Source: Pseudomonas synxantha
GTDB taxonomy: Bacteria; Pseudomonadota; Gammaproteobacteria; Pseudomonadales; Pseudomonadaceae
Direction: 5' to 3'
Assembly (NCBI RefSeq): GCF_900105675.1
Contig: NZ_LT629786.1
Span: forward strand, 1,178,001 to 1,242,000
Length of the DNA stretch: 64,000 bases
Positions 46,503-56,222 of the stretch are shown here, in pieces. Both the position numbers and the translations under genes were made by a program. The notes below the pieces were generated by a model. It did no database searches and had not been told where the DNA came from. It saw only the letters and a program-made list of their open reading frames with translations. The number at the start of each line of letters is the position of its first letter. Positions within the stretch are counted from its first letter, which is position 1.

Positions 46503-46586
46503 GATAATCAACAAATGCCATTGGGAAAGAATCGTTTGGCGGCAGTAGAGTACCGACCAGATTCCCATCTGGGTCAGGAGACTCTC

Positions 46587-48167
46587 ATGCCCGAACTGTC
46601 CGGACACAACTTTATCGCCGGTGGCCGCAGCGCTGCCGGGTCGGTGTTGCTGCACAGCGTGGACGCTACAACCGGGCAACCACTGCCCACAGGTTTCGTC
46701 CAGGCCACGGTCGAGGAGGTGGATGCCGCAGCCATGGCGGCTGCCCGGGCTTATCCCGCCTTTCGCAACCTGTCGGCCGAGCGCCGAGCGCAATTTCTGG
46801 AGGCCATAGCCAGTGAACTGGACGCCTTGGGCGATGACTTTGTGGCCCTTGTCTGTCAGGAGACTGCGTTGCCGGCGGCACGTGTACAGGGTGAACGATC
46901 CCGCACCAGTGGCCAGATGCGCCTGTTCGCCCAGGCCCTGCGCCACGGCGGCTTTTACGGAGCGCGTATCGACTTGCCGTTGCCCGCCCGCCAACCCTTG
47001 CCCAGGGGCGATCTGCGCCAGTGCCGCTTGGGCCTCGGCCCGGTAGCGGTATTCGGCGCGAGTAATTTTCCGCTGGCATTCTCCACCGCAGGCGGTGATA
47101 CCGCTGCCGCGCTCGCCGCGGGCTGCCCGGTCGTATTCAAGGCCCACAGCGGGCACATGGCGACCGCGGAACGGGTGGCCGAAGCCATCATCCGCGCCGC
47201 CGAGCAGACCGACATGCCCAGAGGCGTGTTCAACATGGTCTTCGGTGCTGGCGTGGGAGAAGCTTTGGTCAAGCACCCCATGATTCAAGCCGTCGGCTTC
47301 ACCGGTTCACTCAAGGGCGGTAGGGCGCTGTGTGACATGGCGGCTGCGCGCCCGCAACCGATCCCGGTGTTTGCCGAGATGAGCAGCATCAATCCGGTAT
47401 TAGTATTGCCGGAAGCCTTGCAGGTACGGGGCGAGCGTGTCGCGACCGAGCTGGCGGCTTCGGTGGTCATGGGGGCAGGGCAGTTCTGCACCAATCCTGG
47501 CTTGGTCATCGGCATTCGCTCAGCGGCATTCAGCCGCTTCGTGCAAACGCTGAGTACATTGCTGGCCGATCAGCCGGGGCAAACCATGCTCAATGCCAAT
47601 GGCCTGCGCAGCTATGTCCAGGGCTGTGAAGCCTTGCTGGAGCATCCGCAGATCACCCATTTGGCCGGGCACGTACAGCAGGGTAATCAGGCCAGCGCGC
47701 AGTTGTTCCAGGCCGATGTCGAGCTGCTTCTGACGAGCAATGTCATGCTGCAGGAAGAAATCTTCGGCCCGGCCACGGTGGTGGTGGAAGTGGCTGATCG
47801 GGCTGAACTGTTGGCGGCCTTGCAGGGTTTGCGCGGCCAACTGACAGCCACCCTGATCGGTGAGCCGGCTGAACTCGAGCAGTGTGCTGACCTTGTGGCC
47901 GTGCTTGAGCAAAAAGTTGGGCGGGTGCTGATCAACGGTTACCCGACCGGGGTGGAGGTTTGCGATGCCATGGTCCATGGCGGGCCTTGGCCGGCGACGT
48001 CCGATGCCCGTGGCACCTCGGTAGGCACCTTGGCCATCGATCGGTTCCTGCGGCCGGTGTGCTACCAGAACTTCCCCGATGGCTTGCTTCCCGACGCCTT
48101 GAAGAACAGCAATCCCTTGGGGCTGATGCGCCTGGTCAATGGAGAACACACGGCCCAGTCACTGTAA
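46587..48167 (+). CDS. 2,5-dioxovalerate (alpha-ketoglutarate semialdehyde) dehydrogenase
   Basis: A 526-residue aldehyde dehydrogenase of the long KGSADH type. It begins MPELSGHNFIAGGRSAAGSV and has GASNFPLAFSTAGGDTAAAL, the cofactor FTGSLKGG and the catalytic Cys in GAGQFCTNPGL. It oxidises alpha-ketoglutarate semialdehyde to alpha-ketoglutarate, the last step of the Weimberg-type route started by the dehydratase and FAH proteins on the other strand. ATG 46587 has AGGAG 7 bases upstream. The frame opens further at 46515 without RBS. Confidence 0.92.
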   Translation: MPELSGHNFIAGGRSAAGSVLLHSVDATTGQPLPTGFVQATVEEVDAAAMAAARAYPAFRNLSAERRAQFLEAIASELDALGDDFVALVCQETALPAARVQGERSRTSGQMRLFAQALRHGGFYGARIDLPLPARQPLPRGDLRQCRLGLGPVAVFGASNFPLAFSTAGGDTAAALAAGCPVVFKAHSGHMATAERVAEAIIRAAEQTDMPRGVFNMVFGAGVGEALVKHPMIQAVGFTGSLKGGRALCDMAAARPQPIPVFAEMSSINPVLVLPEALQVRGERVATELAASVVMGAGQFCTNPGLVIGIRSAAFSRFVQTLSTLLADQPGQTMLNANGLRSYVQGCEALLEHPQITHLAGHVQQGNQASAQLFQADVELLLTSNVMLQEEIFGPATVVVEVADRAELLAALQGLRGQLTATLIGEPAELEQCADLVAVLEQKVGRVLINGYPTGVEVCDAMVHGGPWPATSDARGTSVGTLAIDRFLRPVCYQNFPDGLLPDALKNSNPLGLMRLVNGEHTAQSL

Positions 48168-48256
48168 TAACGGCTGCACTGCCGGATGAGTGCTCATTCG
48201 GCTTGACCCATTCGATAAAAATAATCAGGCATATCCATATGCCCAGGGGTTACCTC

Positions 48257-49639
48257 ATGCAAACCATATCCGAGCATTCGCCCGCGCAGGCGCCATCTCG
48301 CGAACTCGACTTTGAAAACCAGACCTACCGCAAAGTCATCTGGCGCATCCTTCCCGTCCTGCTCTTGTGTTACATGGCAGCCTACCTGGACCGGGTCAAC
48401 ATCGGCTTTGCCAAACTGGATATGCTCAATGAGCTGCAGTTCAGCAACACGGTCTATGCGTTGGGCGCCAGTATGTTTTTCTGGGGGTATTTCCTCTTCG
48501 AAGTCCCCAGCAATCTGCTGCTGCATCGCTTCGGGGCACGATTCTGGATCGCCCGGATCATGCTTAGTTGGGCAGTGATCTCCATGGCGGTGGCCTACAC
48601 CGTGCCGCTGGCGGGGTTCTTCGGTATCCAGTCAAGCAGCATGTTTTATGTGTTGCGCTTCCTCCTGGGGGTGTGTGAAGCCGGCTTCTTCCCCGGCGTG
48701 ATTCTGTACCTCAATTATTGGTTTCCAACGCACCGGCAAAGCCGCGTGATGTCCGGCTTCCTGATGGCCATGCCGATCAGCCTGACACTGGGCGGCATGT
48801 TGTCCGGTTGGCTGATGAACAGCATGCAGGGCGTGCACGGCCTGTCGGGTTGGCAGTGGATGCTGATCATCGAGGGTCTTCCGTCGATCATCATGGCCTT
48901 CATCGTGATCGTCTGCCTGGCGGACAACATCGACAAGGCCAAGTGGCTTTCAGCGGCGGAAAAAGCCCTGCTCAAGGCCAACCTGCAAACCGATAACCAC
49001 GGCAAGGCGACGCGTTTGAGTGAGGTGTTCTTCAACCCGAAGGTGTGGTTGCTGGTGTTGATTTTGCTGACCTTCAACACCGGCTTCTACGGCCTGGCAT
49101 TCTGGATGCCCTCGATTATCAAGAGCAGCGGTATCACCAACAGTTTGCATATTGGCTTCCTGACCGCCATACCCTATGCGGTCGCCACGGTGGTGATGCT
49201 GCTCAACGCTCGACACTCCAACCGTACCGGCGAGCGGCGCCTGCACGCGGCCATACCTGCCTTTATCGGTGGGGTCGGCTTGATCTTCAGCGCTTTCTTC
49301 GCCGACAACCTGGTGTTGTCCGTACTCTTCCTGAGCGTCGCCGCCTCCGGGATTCTCAGCCTGATGCCGATTTTCTGGACCCTGCCGGGGACCTTGTTGT
49401 CGGGCGTAGCGGCTGCAGCCGGCATCGGCATGATCAACGCCATCGGCAACCTGTCGGGGTTCACCGGGGCGATGATCACTGCAGTGGCTGAGAACCTCAC
49501 CGGCAACATCAACAATGGCACCTATGTGTTGGCCCTGTGTCTGTTCGTCAGTGGCGGGCTGATCCTGGCTATCCCGGTGTCTATGCTCGGCAGGGCGCCG
49601 AAAGCGGCAAGCACCTCAGTGGCGCTGGAAACCGCATAG
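48257..49639 (+). CDS. MFS sugar-acid transporter (ACS family, GudP/DgoT-like)
   Basis: A 460-residue 12-segment major facilitator of the anion:cation symporter family. It has YLDRVNIGFAKLDML near the N-terminus and FFPGVILYLNYWFPTHRQSR, both typical of galactonate, glucarate and tartrate carriers. It probably brings in the sugar acid used by the local pathway. It follows the dehydrogenase gene by 89 bases in the same direction. AGGGG before ATG 48257 favours this start over ATG 48239. Confidence 0.88.
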   Translation: MQTISEHSPAQAPSRELDFENQTYRKVIWRILPVLLLCYMAAYLDRVNIGFAKLDMLNELQFSNTVYALGASMFFWGYFLFEVPSNLLLHRFGARFWIARIMLSWAVISMAVAYTVPLAGFFGIQSSSMFYVLRFLLGVCEAGFFPGVILYLNYWFPTHRQSRVMSGFLMAMPISLTLGGMLSGWLMNSMQGVHGLSGWQWMLIIEGLPSIIMAFIVIVCLADNIDKAKWLSAAEKALLKANLQTDNHGKATRLSEVFFNPKVWLLVLILLTFNTGFYGLAFWMPSIIKSSGITNSLHIGFLTAIPYAVATVVMLLNARHSNRTGERRLHAAIPAFIGGVGLIFSAFFADNLVLSVLFLSVAASGILSLMPIFWTLPGTLLSGVAAAAGIGMINAIGNLSGFTGAMITAVAENLTGNINNGTYVLALCLFVSGGLILAIPVSMLGRAPKAASTSVALETA

Positions 49640-49725
49640 ACACGCGCCAAGGAAATTTCCCACATCCAACCCCGATACCCGGTTGTTAGGCTCCAACTCT
49701 TTGACCTACTTCAAGGAGTTTCCCG

Positions 49726-50418
49726 ATGACAAAACGTCTAGCCGCCGAGTTCTTCGGTACATTCTGGTTGGTACTGGGTGGTTGCGGCAGTGCTGTGTTG
49801 GCTGCCGCATTTCCTGAGTTGGGCATTGGTTTTGTAGGCGTGGCATTGGTATTTGGCTTGACGGTATTAACCATGGCCTACGCCGTCGGCCATATTTGCG
49901 GCGGGCATTTCAATCCGGCGGTCACCTTGGGTTTGCTCGCCGCTGGGCGTATTGATGGCAAGGATGTGGTGCCCTATATCCTCACTCAGGTTCTGGGCGC
50001 GATTGCGGCGGCCGGGGTGTTGTACCTGATCGCCAGCGGCAAGGCCGGGTTTGATGTAACGGCGGGGTTTGCCACCAATGGTTATGGCGAGCATTCACCC
50101 GGGGGCTTCTCGTTGCTGTCGGTAGCGGTCACCGAGTTTGTGCTCACGGCGTTTTTCCTGCTGATCATCCTGGGCGTCACCGATAAACAGGCGCCGGCGG
50201 GTTTTGCGCCGCTGGCCATCGGGTTTGCCCTGGTCTTGATTCACCTGATCAGTATTCCTGTAAGCAACACGTCGGTTAACCCGGCGCGCAGTACGGGTGT
50301 GGCGCTGTTCCAGGGCGATTGGGCGATGACCCAGTTGTGGGTGTTCTGGGTGATGCCTTTGCTTGGCGCAGTGGCTGGTGGCCTCGTGCACCGTTTTGCC
50401 TTGGCGACAAAACAATAG
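49726..50418 (+). CDS. aqpZ: Aquaporin Z
   Basis: A 230-residue water channel with six membrane segments. Both NPA boxes are present: [11 protein letters not shown] (about 63) and [12 protein letters not shown] (about 185). Arg after the second NPA and the His and Cys of the narrow filter match water-selective AqpZ rather than GlpF. AAGGAG lies 7 bases before the ATG. It stands alone and ends in a REP-like region. Confidence 0.95.
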   Translation: MTKRLAAEFFGTFWLVLGGCGSAVLAAAFPELGIGFVGVALVFGLTVLTMAYAVGHICGGHFNPAVTLGLLAAGRIDGKDVVPYILTQVLGAIAAAGVLYLIASGKAGFDVTAGFATNGYGEHSPGGFSLLSVAVTEFVLTAFFLLIILGVTDKQAPAGFAPLAIGFALVLIHLISIPVSNTSVNPARSTGVALFQGDWAMTQLWVFWVMPLLGAVAGGLVHRFALATKQ

Positions 50419-50832
50419 TCGCTAACTCCAACATCCTGGTGGGCTGCCAGGCCGCCATCGGGAGCAAGTCGAATCGTCGCACCGCCCCTCCCACAGGGGC
50501 CTGCGGTGCACCTGAAGTTGTGTAGATACCCATCCGCTGATGGGCCAAGCCAGCAGGCCCGACACGATCTTGTTGCATTGCCGGTTAATTGAACGGGAAA
50601 GTGCCTGAATTAATAAGAAGTATGGCTAATTGCAACTAGTGGCTATTGGCTGCTAACGCTCTATATCAGTGCATTTGGCAATGTTTTGTATTTAATTCCC
50701 CCGTAATCCGGAACTAGCGCTATAACTTCCAGTCGATACCCCCGGCTAACTCCCGTATGGGCTGTGGCGAACTAATGGCATTGTTCGGTAGTTCCAAATA
50801 GCCATACTTTTCGCAATCTTAGATATTCCTAG
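50419..50832. repeat. Intergenic region with REP-like hairpin and shared 18-mer
   Basis: A palindrome with arms GCACCGC/GCGGTGC and inner CCCCT/AGGGG lies at 50479-50509, of REP type. The 18-mer AGTTGTGTAGATACCCAT follows at 50516-50533 and reappears at 60468 (inverted) and 60968. An 11-base inverted repeat AAGTATGGCTA-type lies at 50618-50628 and 50799-50809. No gene is seen. The promoter of the secretion operon must lie here. Confidence 0.6.
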
Positions 50833-52533
50833 ATGATGTCGTCAGCCCCCATTGATGCCTGCAAGCTGCCTATCCCGCACACCGACCAGGTGTGCACGTG
50901 GCTGATGCAGCATGCCGGGCTCAAATCCCTCGACCTGGAGCGCGCCCAGCGCTTATCCACTGACCCCCGCGACCTGCTGGGGTTACTGACGCGCCTGGGC
51001 TTGGTCTCCGAGGTCGAGCTGGCGCGTGCCTGGGCCGATCTGCTGGATGCGCCCTTGCTGCTGGCCGACGCCGCGCCGCCGCTGCTTGACCCGCTGCCGG
51101 TCTTGACCGAGCGCTTTATGCGGCATTACCAAGTGGTGCCCATGGGCTGGAGTGAAGGTGGCCTGCGCGTACTGGCCGCCAACCCGGCGCAGCTGTATCC
51201 GTTCCAGGCCCTGGCTTACGCCTGTCAGGTGCCGGTGTGGCTGGCCGTCGGCCCGCGTAATGAAGTCGACACACTGATCGAACGCTATTACGGCCAGGGC
51301 CGTTCCGCCATGGGCACCCTGATCGAGAACCTCGACGAGCAGGACGGCGCCCTTGAAGACATCGAGCACCTCAAGGACATGGCGTCCGAAGCGCCGGTGA
51401 TTCGCCTGGTCAACCTGATCCTGCAACGTGCGGTGGAACAGCGCGCTTCGGACATCCATATCGAGCCCTTCGAAAACCAGTTCAAGGTGCGCTATCGCAT
51501 CGACGGCGTGCTGCACGAGGCCGAAGCGCCGCCCGCCAGTTCATCGGCGGCGGTGATCTCGCGGGTGAAAATCATGGCGCGCCTGGACATTGCCGAACGG
51601 CGCCTGCCCCAGGACGGGCGCATCATGCTGCGCATCCAGGGCAAGGAACTGGACCTGCGCGTGTCCACGGTGCCCACCAGTTTTGGCGAATCGGTGGTGA
51701 TGCGCCTGCTGGATCGGCAAACCGTGCAGTTCGACTTCCCCAGCCTGGGTTTTGACGGCCAGCGCCTGGCGGCCTTCCTCGACCTGCTCGAACGGCCCCA
51801 CGGCATCCTGCTGGTGACCGGGCCCACCGGCTCGGGCAAAACCACCACGCTCTACACCGCCTTGTCGCGGCTCAACACCAGCGAACGCAAGATCATCACC
51901 GTGGAAGACCCGGTGGAATACCAGCTCGAAGGGATCAACCAGATCCAGGTCAAGCCGGCCATCGGCCTGGACTTTGCCGGAGTGCTGCGCGCCATCGTGC
52001 GCCAGGACCCGGACGTGATCATGATCGGCGAAATCCGTGACCTGGAAACCTGTCGCATCGCCGTGCAGTCCTCCCTCACTGGGCACCTGGTCCTTTCAAC
52101 CCTGCACACCAACAGCGCTGCCGCGAGTATCACGCGCTTGCTCGACATGGGCGTGGAGAGCTACCTGATTGCCTCCACCGTCAGCGGCATTCTCGCCCAG
52201 CGCCTGGTGCGGCGCCTGGACCCGGCCACGCGGGTGGCCTTCGAAGCGCCGCCGGCATTGATCCAGGAACATGGCCTGGATCGATTGACCGAGCAACGTC
52301 CGATCCTGCTCTACCGTGGCGATTACCACGGCCGCAGCGCGCTCACCGAGTTGCTGGTGATGAACGACGAATTGCGCAGCCTGCTGATGCGCCACGCCGA
52401 CGCCGCCACCCTTGAGCAGGCGGCCCGCCGCGGCGGTTTGCGCACCTTGTATGAAGACGGTTTGCGCCAGGCGCTGGCGGGCGTCACGTCCCTGGAAGAA
52501 GTGCTGCGCGTGACCCGTGGAGAGGACGTGTGA
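50833..52533 (+). CDS. gspE: Type II secretion ATPase GspE
   Basis: A 566-residue secretion ATPase. Residues 20-150 form the GspE N-domains that meet GspL. Walker A GPTGSGKT is at 330-337, then the Asp box ITVEDPVEYQLEG, Walker B VIMIGEIRDLET and the His box GHLVLSTLHTN. The usual four-Cys zinc motif near the C-terminus is absent: the stretch after LVRRLDP has no Cys. ATG 50833 and 50836 are both possible. It starts the operon and overlaps gspF as GTGA. Confidence 0.93.
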   Translation: MMSSAPIDACKLPIPHTDQVCTWLMQHAGLKSLDLERAQRLSTDPRDLLGLLTRLGLVSEVELARAWADLLDAPLLLADAAPPLLDPLPVLTERFMRHYQVVPMGWSEGGLRVLAANPAQLYPFQALAYACQVPVWLAVGPRNEVDTLIERYYGQGRSAMGTLIENLDEQDGALEDIEHLKDMASEAPVIRLVNLILQRAVEQRASDIHIEPFENQFKVRYRIDGVLHEAEAPPASSSAAVISRVKIMARLDIAERRLPQDGRIMLRIQGKELDLRVSTVPTSFGESVVMRLLDRQTVQFDFPSLGFDGQRLAAFLDLLERPHGILLVTGPTGSGKTTTLYTALSRLNTSERKIITVEDPVEYQLEGINQIQVKPAIGLDFAGVLRAIVRQDPDVIMIGEIRDLETCRIAVQSSLTGHLVLSTLHTNSAAASITRLLDMGVESYLIASTVSGILAQRLVRRLDPATRVAFEAPPALIQEHGLDRLTEQRPILLYRGDYHGRSALTELLVMNDELRSLLMRHADAATLEQAARRGGLRTLYEDGLRQALAGVTSLEEVLRVTRGEDV

Positions 52534-53726
52534 GCCTGTTCAAATTCCGCGCCCTGGACAGCCAGGGCGTTGCCCAGAGCGGTACGCTGCACGCCGCTGA
52601 CCAGGCCGCCGCCGTCGCCGCCGTGCACAAACGTGGCTGGTTGCTGCTGCACATCGAAACGGCGGGCAGCCCTTTGTTGCACAAGACACGCGGGCAGTTG
52701 AAAGGCGCCGCGCTGGTGAGTTTCACCCAGCAGCTGGCCACGCTGCTCGGCGCTGGCCAGCCCCTTGAGCGCTCGCTGGGCCTGCTGCTCAAGCAACCTG
52801 GCCAACCCCAGGTGCGGGCATTGATCGAACGTATCCGCGAGCAGGTCAAGGCCGGCAAGCCGTTGTCGGTCGCGTTGGAGGAAGAGGGCGGTACGTTTTC
52901 CCCGCTGTACCTGAGCATGGTGCGCGCCGGTGAAGCCGGTGGGGCGCTGGAAGCGACCCTGCGCCAGCTCAGCGATTATCTGGAACGCAGTCAGTTACTG
53001 CGTGGCGAGGTGATCAACGCACTGATCTACCCGGCGTTCCTGGTGGTCGGCGTGCTGGGTTCGCTGGCGCTGTTGCTGGCTTATGTGGTGCCGCAATTCG
53101 TGCCGATCTTCCAGGACCTGGGCGTGCCGATTCCGCTTATTACCCAAGTGATCCTGGAGCTTGGCGAGTTTCTGGGCGCCCATGGCCTGGTGTTGCTGGC
53201 CGGCTTGTTGATTAGTACATGGACCCTGGCAGCACGCCTGCGCGACCCCGGTCGGCGCGAACGTTTTGACCGTCGTCTGTTGGGCGTGCGCGTAATCGGC
53301 CCGCTGCTGCAACGGGTACAAGCTGCCCGCCTGACCCGCACCCTCGGCACTTTGCTCAGCAATGGCGTGGCGTTGCTGCCGGCGTTGGTCATCGCCCGGC
53401 AGGTCTGCAGCAATCGTGCACTGCAGGCGCAAGTGACGCTGGCGGCGCAACGGGTCAAAGGCGGCGGCACACTTGCCGATGCGTTTGGCCGCCAGCCGCT
53501 GCTGCCGGAGTTGGCCCTGCAAATGATCGAGGTCGGCGAACAAGCCGGTGAACTGCCCAGCATGCTGCTCAAGGTCGCCGACATCTTTGACATCGAAGCC
53601 AAACGCGCAATCGAACGTCTGCTCGCGGCGCTGGTGCCGACCCTGACCGTGGTCATGGCCGTGCTGGTGGCGGTGATCATGCTCGCGATCATGCTGCCGC
53701 TGATGAGCCTTACCAGCCATATATGA
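52530..53726 (+). CDS. gspF: Type II secretion inner-membrane protein GspF
   Basis: A 398-residue protein with two repeated cytoplasmic GspF helical domains (about 65-190 and 268-390), each followed by membrane segments. VGVLGSLALLLAYVVPQFVP and VVMAVLVAVIMLAIMLPLMS are visible. The start is GTG 52530, overlapping the gspE stop. It anchors the ATPase at the pseudopilus platform. Confidence 0.93.
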   Translation: MSLFKFRALDSQGVAQSGTLHAADQAAAVAAVHKRGWLLLHIETAGSPLLHKTRGQLKGAALVSFTQQLATLLGAGQPLERSLGLLLKQPGQPQVRALIERIREQVKAGKPLSVALEEEGGTFSPLYLSMVRAGEAGGALEATLRQLSDYLERSQLLRGEVINALIYPAFLVVGVLGSLALLLAYVVPQFVPIFQDLGVPIPLITQVILELGEFLGAHGLVLLAGLLISTWTLAARLRDPGRRERFDRRLLGVRVIGPLLQRVQAARLTRTLGTLLSNGVALLPALVIARQVCSNRALQAQVTLAAQRVKGGGTLADAFGRQPLLPELALQMIEVGEQAGELPSMLLKVADIFDIEAKRAIERLLAALVPTLTVVMAVLVAVIMLAIMLPLMSLTSHI

Positions 53727-53746
53727 ACCTTCATGGAGTTGAATCA

Positions 53747-54157
53747 ATGAAAACCAGGCATCGCCAACGCGGCTTCACCCTATTGGAAATGCTCGCGGTG
53801 ATCGTGCTGCTGGGTATCGTCGCGACCATTGTGGTGCGCCAGGTCGGCGGCAATGTGGACAAGGGCAAATACGGCGCGGGCAAAGCGCAACTGGCCAGCT
53901 TGAGCATGAAGATCGACAGTTACGCCCTGGACGTGGGTGCGCCACCCAACAGCCTGCAACAGTTGGTGGACAAGCCTGCCAACGCCTCCAGCTGGGCTGG
54001 CCCCTATGCCAAGCCTTCGGAATTGAAAGACCCGTTCGGCCATGGCTTCGGCTATCGCTTCCCCGGTGAGCACGGCGCCTTCGACCTGGTCTTCTACGGC
54101 CAGGACGGCCAGCCCGGCGGTGAGGGCTACAGTGCCGACCTGGGCAACTGGGAATAA
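53747..54157 (+). CDS. gspG: Major pseudopilin GspG
   Basis: A 136-residue pseudopilin with a type IV prepilin leader: RQRGFTLLEMLAVIVLLGIV, with G/F cleavage and Glu at mature +5. The GspG C-terminal part is typical (DPFGHGFGYRFPGEHGAFDL and the Asp-rich calcium site GQDGQPGGEGYSADLGNWE). ATG 53747 was chosen over 53723 so that the leader is short and basic. It needs a prepilin peptidase, which is not coded here. Confidence 0.93.
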   Translation: MKTRHRQRGFTLLEMLAVIVLLGIVATIVVRQVGGNVDKGKYGAGKAQLASLSMKIDSYALDVGAPPNSLQQLVDKPANASSWAGPYAKPSELKDPFGHGFGYRFPGEHGAFDLVFYGQDGQPGGEGYSADLGNWE

Positions 54158-54164
54158 CCCGCCC

Positions 54165-54590
54165 ATGACCCAGCGCGGCTTTACCCTGCTGGAGATGCTG
54201 GTGGTGCTTGTATTGATCGGCATCGCGGCCGGGTTGCTGGCGTTCGGGGTGCGCCAGGGGCTGCAGGTGGCCCAGGAGCGCCGGGTGGTCGGGCAGATGG
54301 TCGAGGCACTGCGCACCACGCGGGCGGGGGCGATTATCAGCGGCCAGGCTGCACGCACCGAGTTCGACCTCCAGGGCCTGAGCTTCCAGGCCCCAGGGCG
54401 TGCGCCGCAACACTGGCCGGCCCAGTTGCAGGTGACGTTGCACAGTGCCGAGGCGGCGGGCGCCGCCGTGGTGTTCTACCCCGATGGCAGCTCCACCGGC
54501 GGCAACCTGTTGCTGGCCAACGGCACGCGGCGTTGGCGTATCGACATTGGCTGGCTCACGGGCAGCGTGCAGTCCAAGGCGCTGCCATGA
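54165..54590 (+). CDS. gspH: Minor pseudopilin GspH
   Basis: A 141-residue pseudopilin, leader MTQRGFTLLEMLVVLVLIGI and a beta-rich C-terminal part. ATG 54165 is seven bases after the gspG stop. Its own stop overlaps gspI as ATGA. It probably sits near the tip of the pseudopilus. The GspH identity rests on order and size. Confidence 0.85.
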   Translation: MTQRGFTLLEMLVVLVLIGIAAGLLAFGVRQGLQVAQERRVVGQMVEALRTTRAGAIISGQAARTEFDLQGLSFQAPGRAPQHWPAQLQVTLHSAEAAGAAVVFYPDGSSTGGNLLLANGTRRWRIDIGWLTGSVQSKALP

Positions 54591-54919
54591 AGTACCAGGC
54601 CGGCTTTACCTTGCTGGAAATGCTCGCCGCCCTGACGTTGATGGCGGTGTGCAGCAGTGTGTTGCTGGTTGCCTTCGGCCAGAGTGCGCGCTCGTTATCG
54701 CAAGTGGCCCGGAGCGACCGGCTCACCCATGCTGCGCTCACGGTGCTCGACCAGGAAGCGGCCGGCCCGTTGACCGAGGGCACCCGCCAGGGCGAACTCG
54801 ATGGCATCCATTGGCAGTTGACCAGCACGCGACAACAGCCCCGTCTGTTTCGCCTCGACCTGAGCCTGCGCGAAGGCTCGCACCAGGCCCGTTTCAGCAC
54901 CTTGAAGGCACGCCTGTGA
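54587..54919 (+). CDS. gspI: Minor pseudopilin GspI
   Basis: A 110-residue pseudopilin with leader MKYQAGFTLLEMLAALTLMA and Glu at +5. The Ala-rich first helix and the short C-terminal domain are as in GspI. It overlaps gspH (ATGA) and gspJ (GTGA). Confidence 0.87.
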   Translation: MKYQAGFTLLEMLAALTLMAVCSSVLLVAFGQSARSLSQVARSDRLTHAALTVLDQEAAGPLTEGTRQGELDGIHWQLTSTRQQPRLFRLDLSLREGSHQARFSTLKARL

Positions 54920-55524
54920 AGCGCCGCGAGCAGGGCTTCACCTTGCTGGAGATCCTCGTGGTGCTCAGCCTGCTCTCGGTATTGGTGCTGCTGGTGGGCG
55001 GTGCGTTGCTCGGGGCCAACCGGGCGGTAGCCAAGGCCCAGGGCTATACCGCCAGCCTGGATGAAATGCGCGCCGCCCAACAGTTCTTGCGCACCGCCAT
55101 CAGCGAGGCGCTGCCGTTGGATGTTGCTGAAGACGACAGCCAGGCCGATGGGTTTTTTATCGCGACGCCAGAGCGCTTGCAGTTTGTGTCGACCTTGCCC
55201 GGCGTGCTCGGCGGTGGCATCCAGCGCTTTACCCTGCAACGGGTCGAGCAGGATCTGCAGGTGGCGTTCTCGCAGCCGGAATCGCACAAACATCCCCTGC
55301 GCGACGATCCCCAGGTGCTGCTGCATAACGTCGAGGCGCTGCGATTCAGTTTTCGTGGTGTCTCGCCATTGGGCCAGCCCACCGGCTGGCTGAGCACATG
55401 GCCCTGGCCCAAGCGGTTGCCCGCTGCGGTGCGCGTCGACGCCAGCGTCAACGGGCCGGTGCCGTGGGTGACCCAGGTGATTGCCCTGCGCCTGAACCTG
55501 TCCAGCGCGAGTATTGAGGAATGA
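54916..55524 (+). CDS. gspJ: Minor pseudopilin GspJ
   Basis: A 202-residue pseudopilin starting at GTG 54916: VKRREQGFTLLEILVVLSLL, with Glu at mature +5. The larger C-terminal domain has VEALRFSFRG and WPWPKRLPAAVRV, which match GspJ. Overlaps on both sides show translational coupling. The longer upstream frame is a shadow of gspH/gspI. Confidence 0.88.
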   Translation: MKRREQGFTLLEILVVLSLLSVLVLLVGGALLGANRAVAKAQGYTASLDEMRAAQQFLRTAISEALPLDVAEDDSQADGFFIATPERLQFVSTLPGVLGGGIQRFTLQRVEQDLQVAFSQPESHKHPLRDDPQVLLHNVEALRFSFRGVSPLGQPTGWLSTWPWPKRLPAAVRVDASVNGPVPWVTQVIALRLNLSSASIEE

Positions 55525-56222
55525 GGCGCCAACGCGGTGCGGCGCTGTTGCTGGTGCTGTGGGTGCTGGCCTTGCTCAGCGTGTTGCTCGGCGGTCTGGC
55601 GGGTTGGGTACAGCTGGAAAGCCGCCAGGCGCTGTGGCATCGCCAGCACACTCAGACGCTGCTGGCTGCCGAAGCCGGGATCGCCCAGGTCATGGCTGAT
55701 GGGCATTGGGTGGCGGATGGGCGCACTATCGCGCTGACCTTCGACGACGCCCGCCTACAGGTGCGCCTGCGCAGTGAGCGCGGCAAGCTGTACCTGGTCA
55801 ACGCCCATACCGATGACCTGCTGCGCCTGGCCCTGGCCTGCGGTGCCACACCGGCCCAGGCCCAACAATTAATCAAGACCCTCGAAGCCCGTCGTAAACA
55901 GGGCCTGGCACCGTTTCGGGTGCTGGAAGAAGTACGTCAACTGCCCGGCATGACCCAGGCGCTCTACAGCCAACTGGTGCCGGAACTCACCTTGTGGAGC
56001 GACCTGGACCGACCCGATCCGGCATTCGCCAGCGCCTTGATGCGCAAGGCACTGAACCTGCCGCGCCAAAACGCCGAGGGCGTCGACCCTGGCCAGGTGC
56101 TGGAAATCGACAGCCGCGCCGAACGCCCCGGCGGCTATCAGGCGCGCCTGCAACTCACCGTCTTATTGAGCCCCGCGGAGGACAGCGCACAGCCCTATCG
56201 GGTCGTGCGGTGGCAAGAATGA
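55521..56222 (+). CDS. gspK: Minor pseudopilin GspK, short
   Basis: A 233-residue pseudopilin-like protein with leader MRRQRGAALLLVLWVLALLS. It has no Glu at +5, as is normal for GspK. GspK is usually near 300 residues, so this one is short and appears to lack part of the globular insertion. The helical domain (GATPAQAQQLIKTLEARRKQ) is present. It caps the pseudopilus with GspI and GspJ. Overlaps gspJ and gspL by four bases each. Confidence 0.85.
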   Translation: MRRQRGAALLLVLWVLALLSVLLGGLAGWVQLESRQALWHRQHTQTLLAAEAGIAQVMADGHWVADGRTIALTFDDARLQVRLRSERGKLYLVNAHTDDLLRLALACGATPAQAQQLIKTLEARRKQGLAPFRVLEEVRQLPGMTQALYSQLVPELTLWSDLDRPDPAFASALMRKALNLPRQNAEGVDPGQVLEIDSRAERPGGYQARLQLTVLLSPAEDSAQPYRVVRWQE

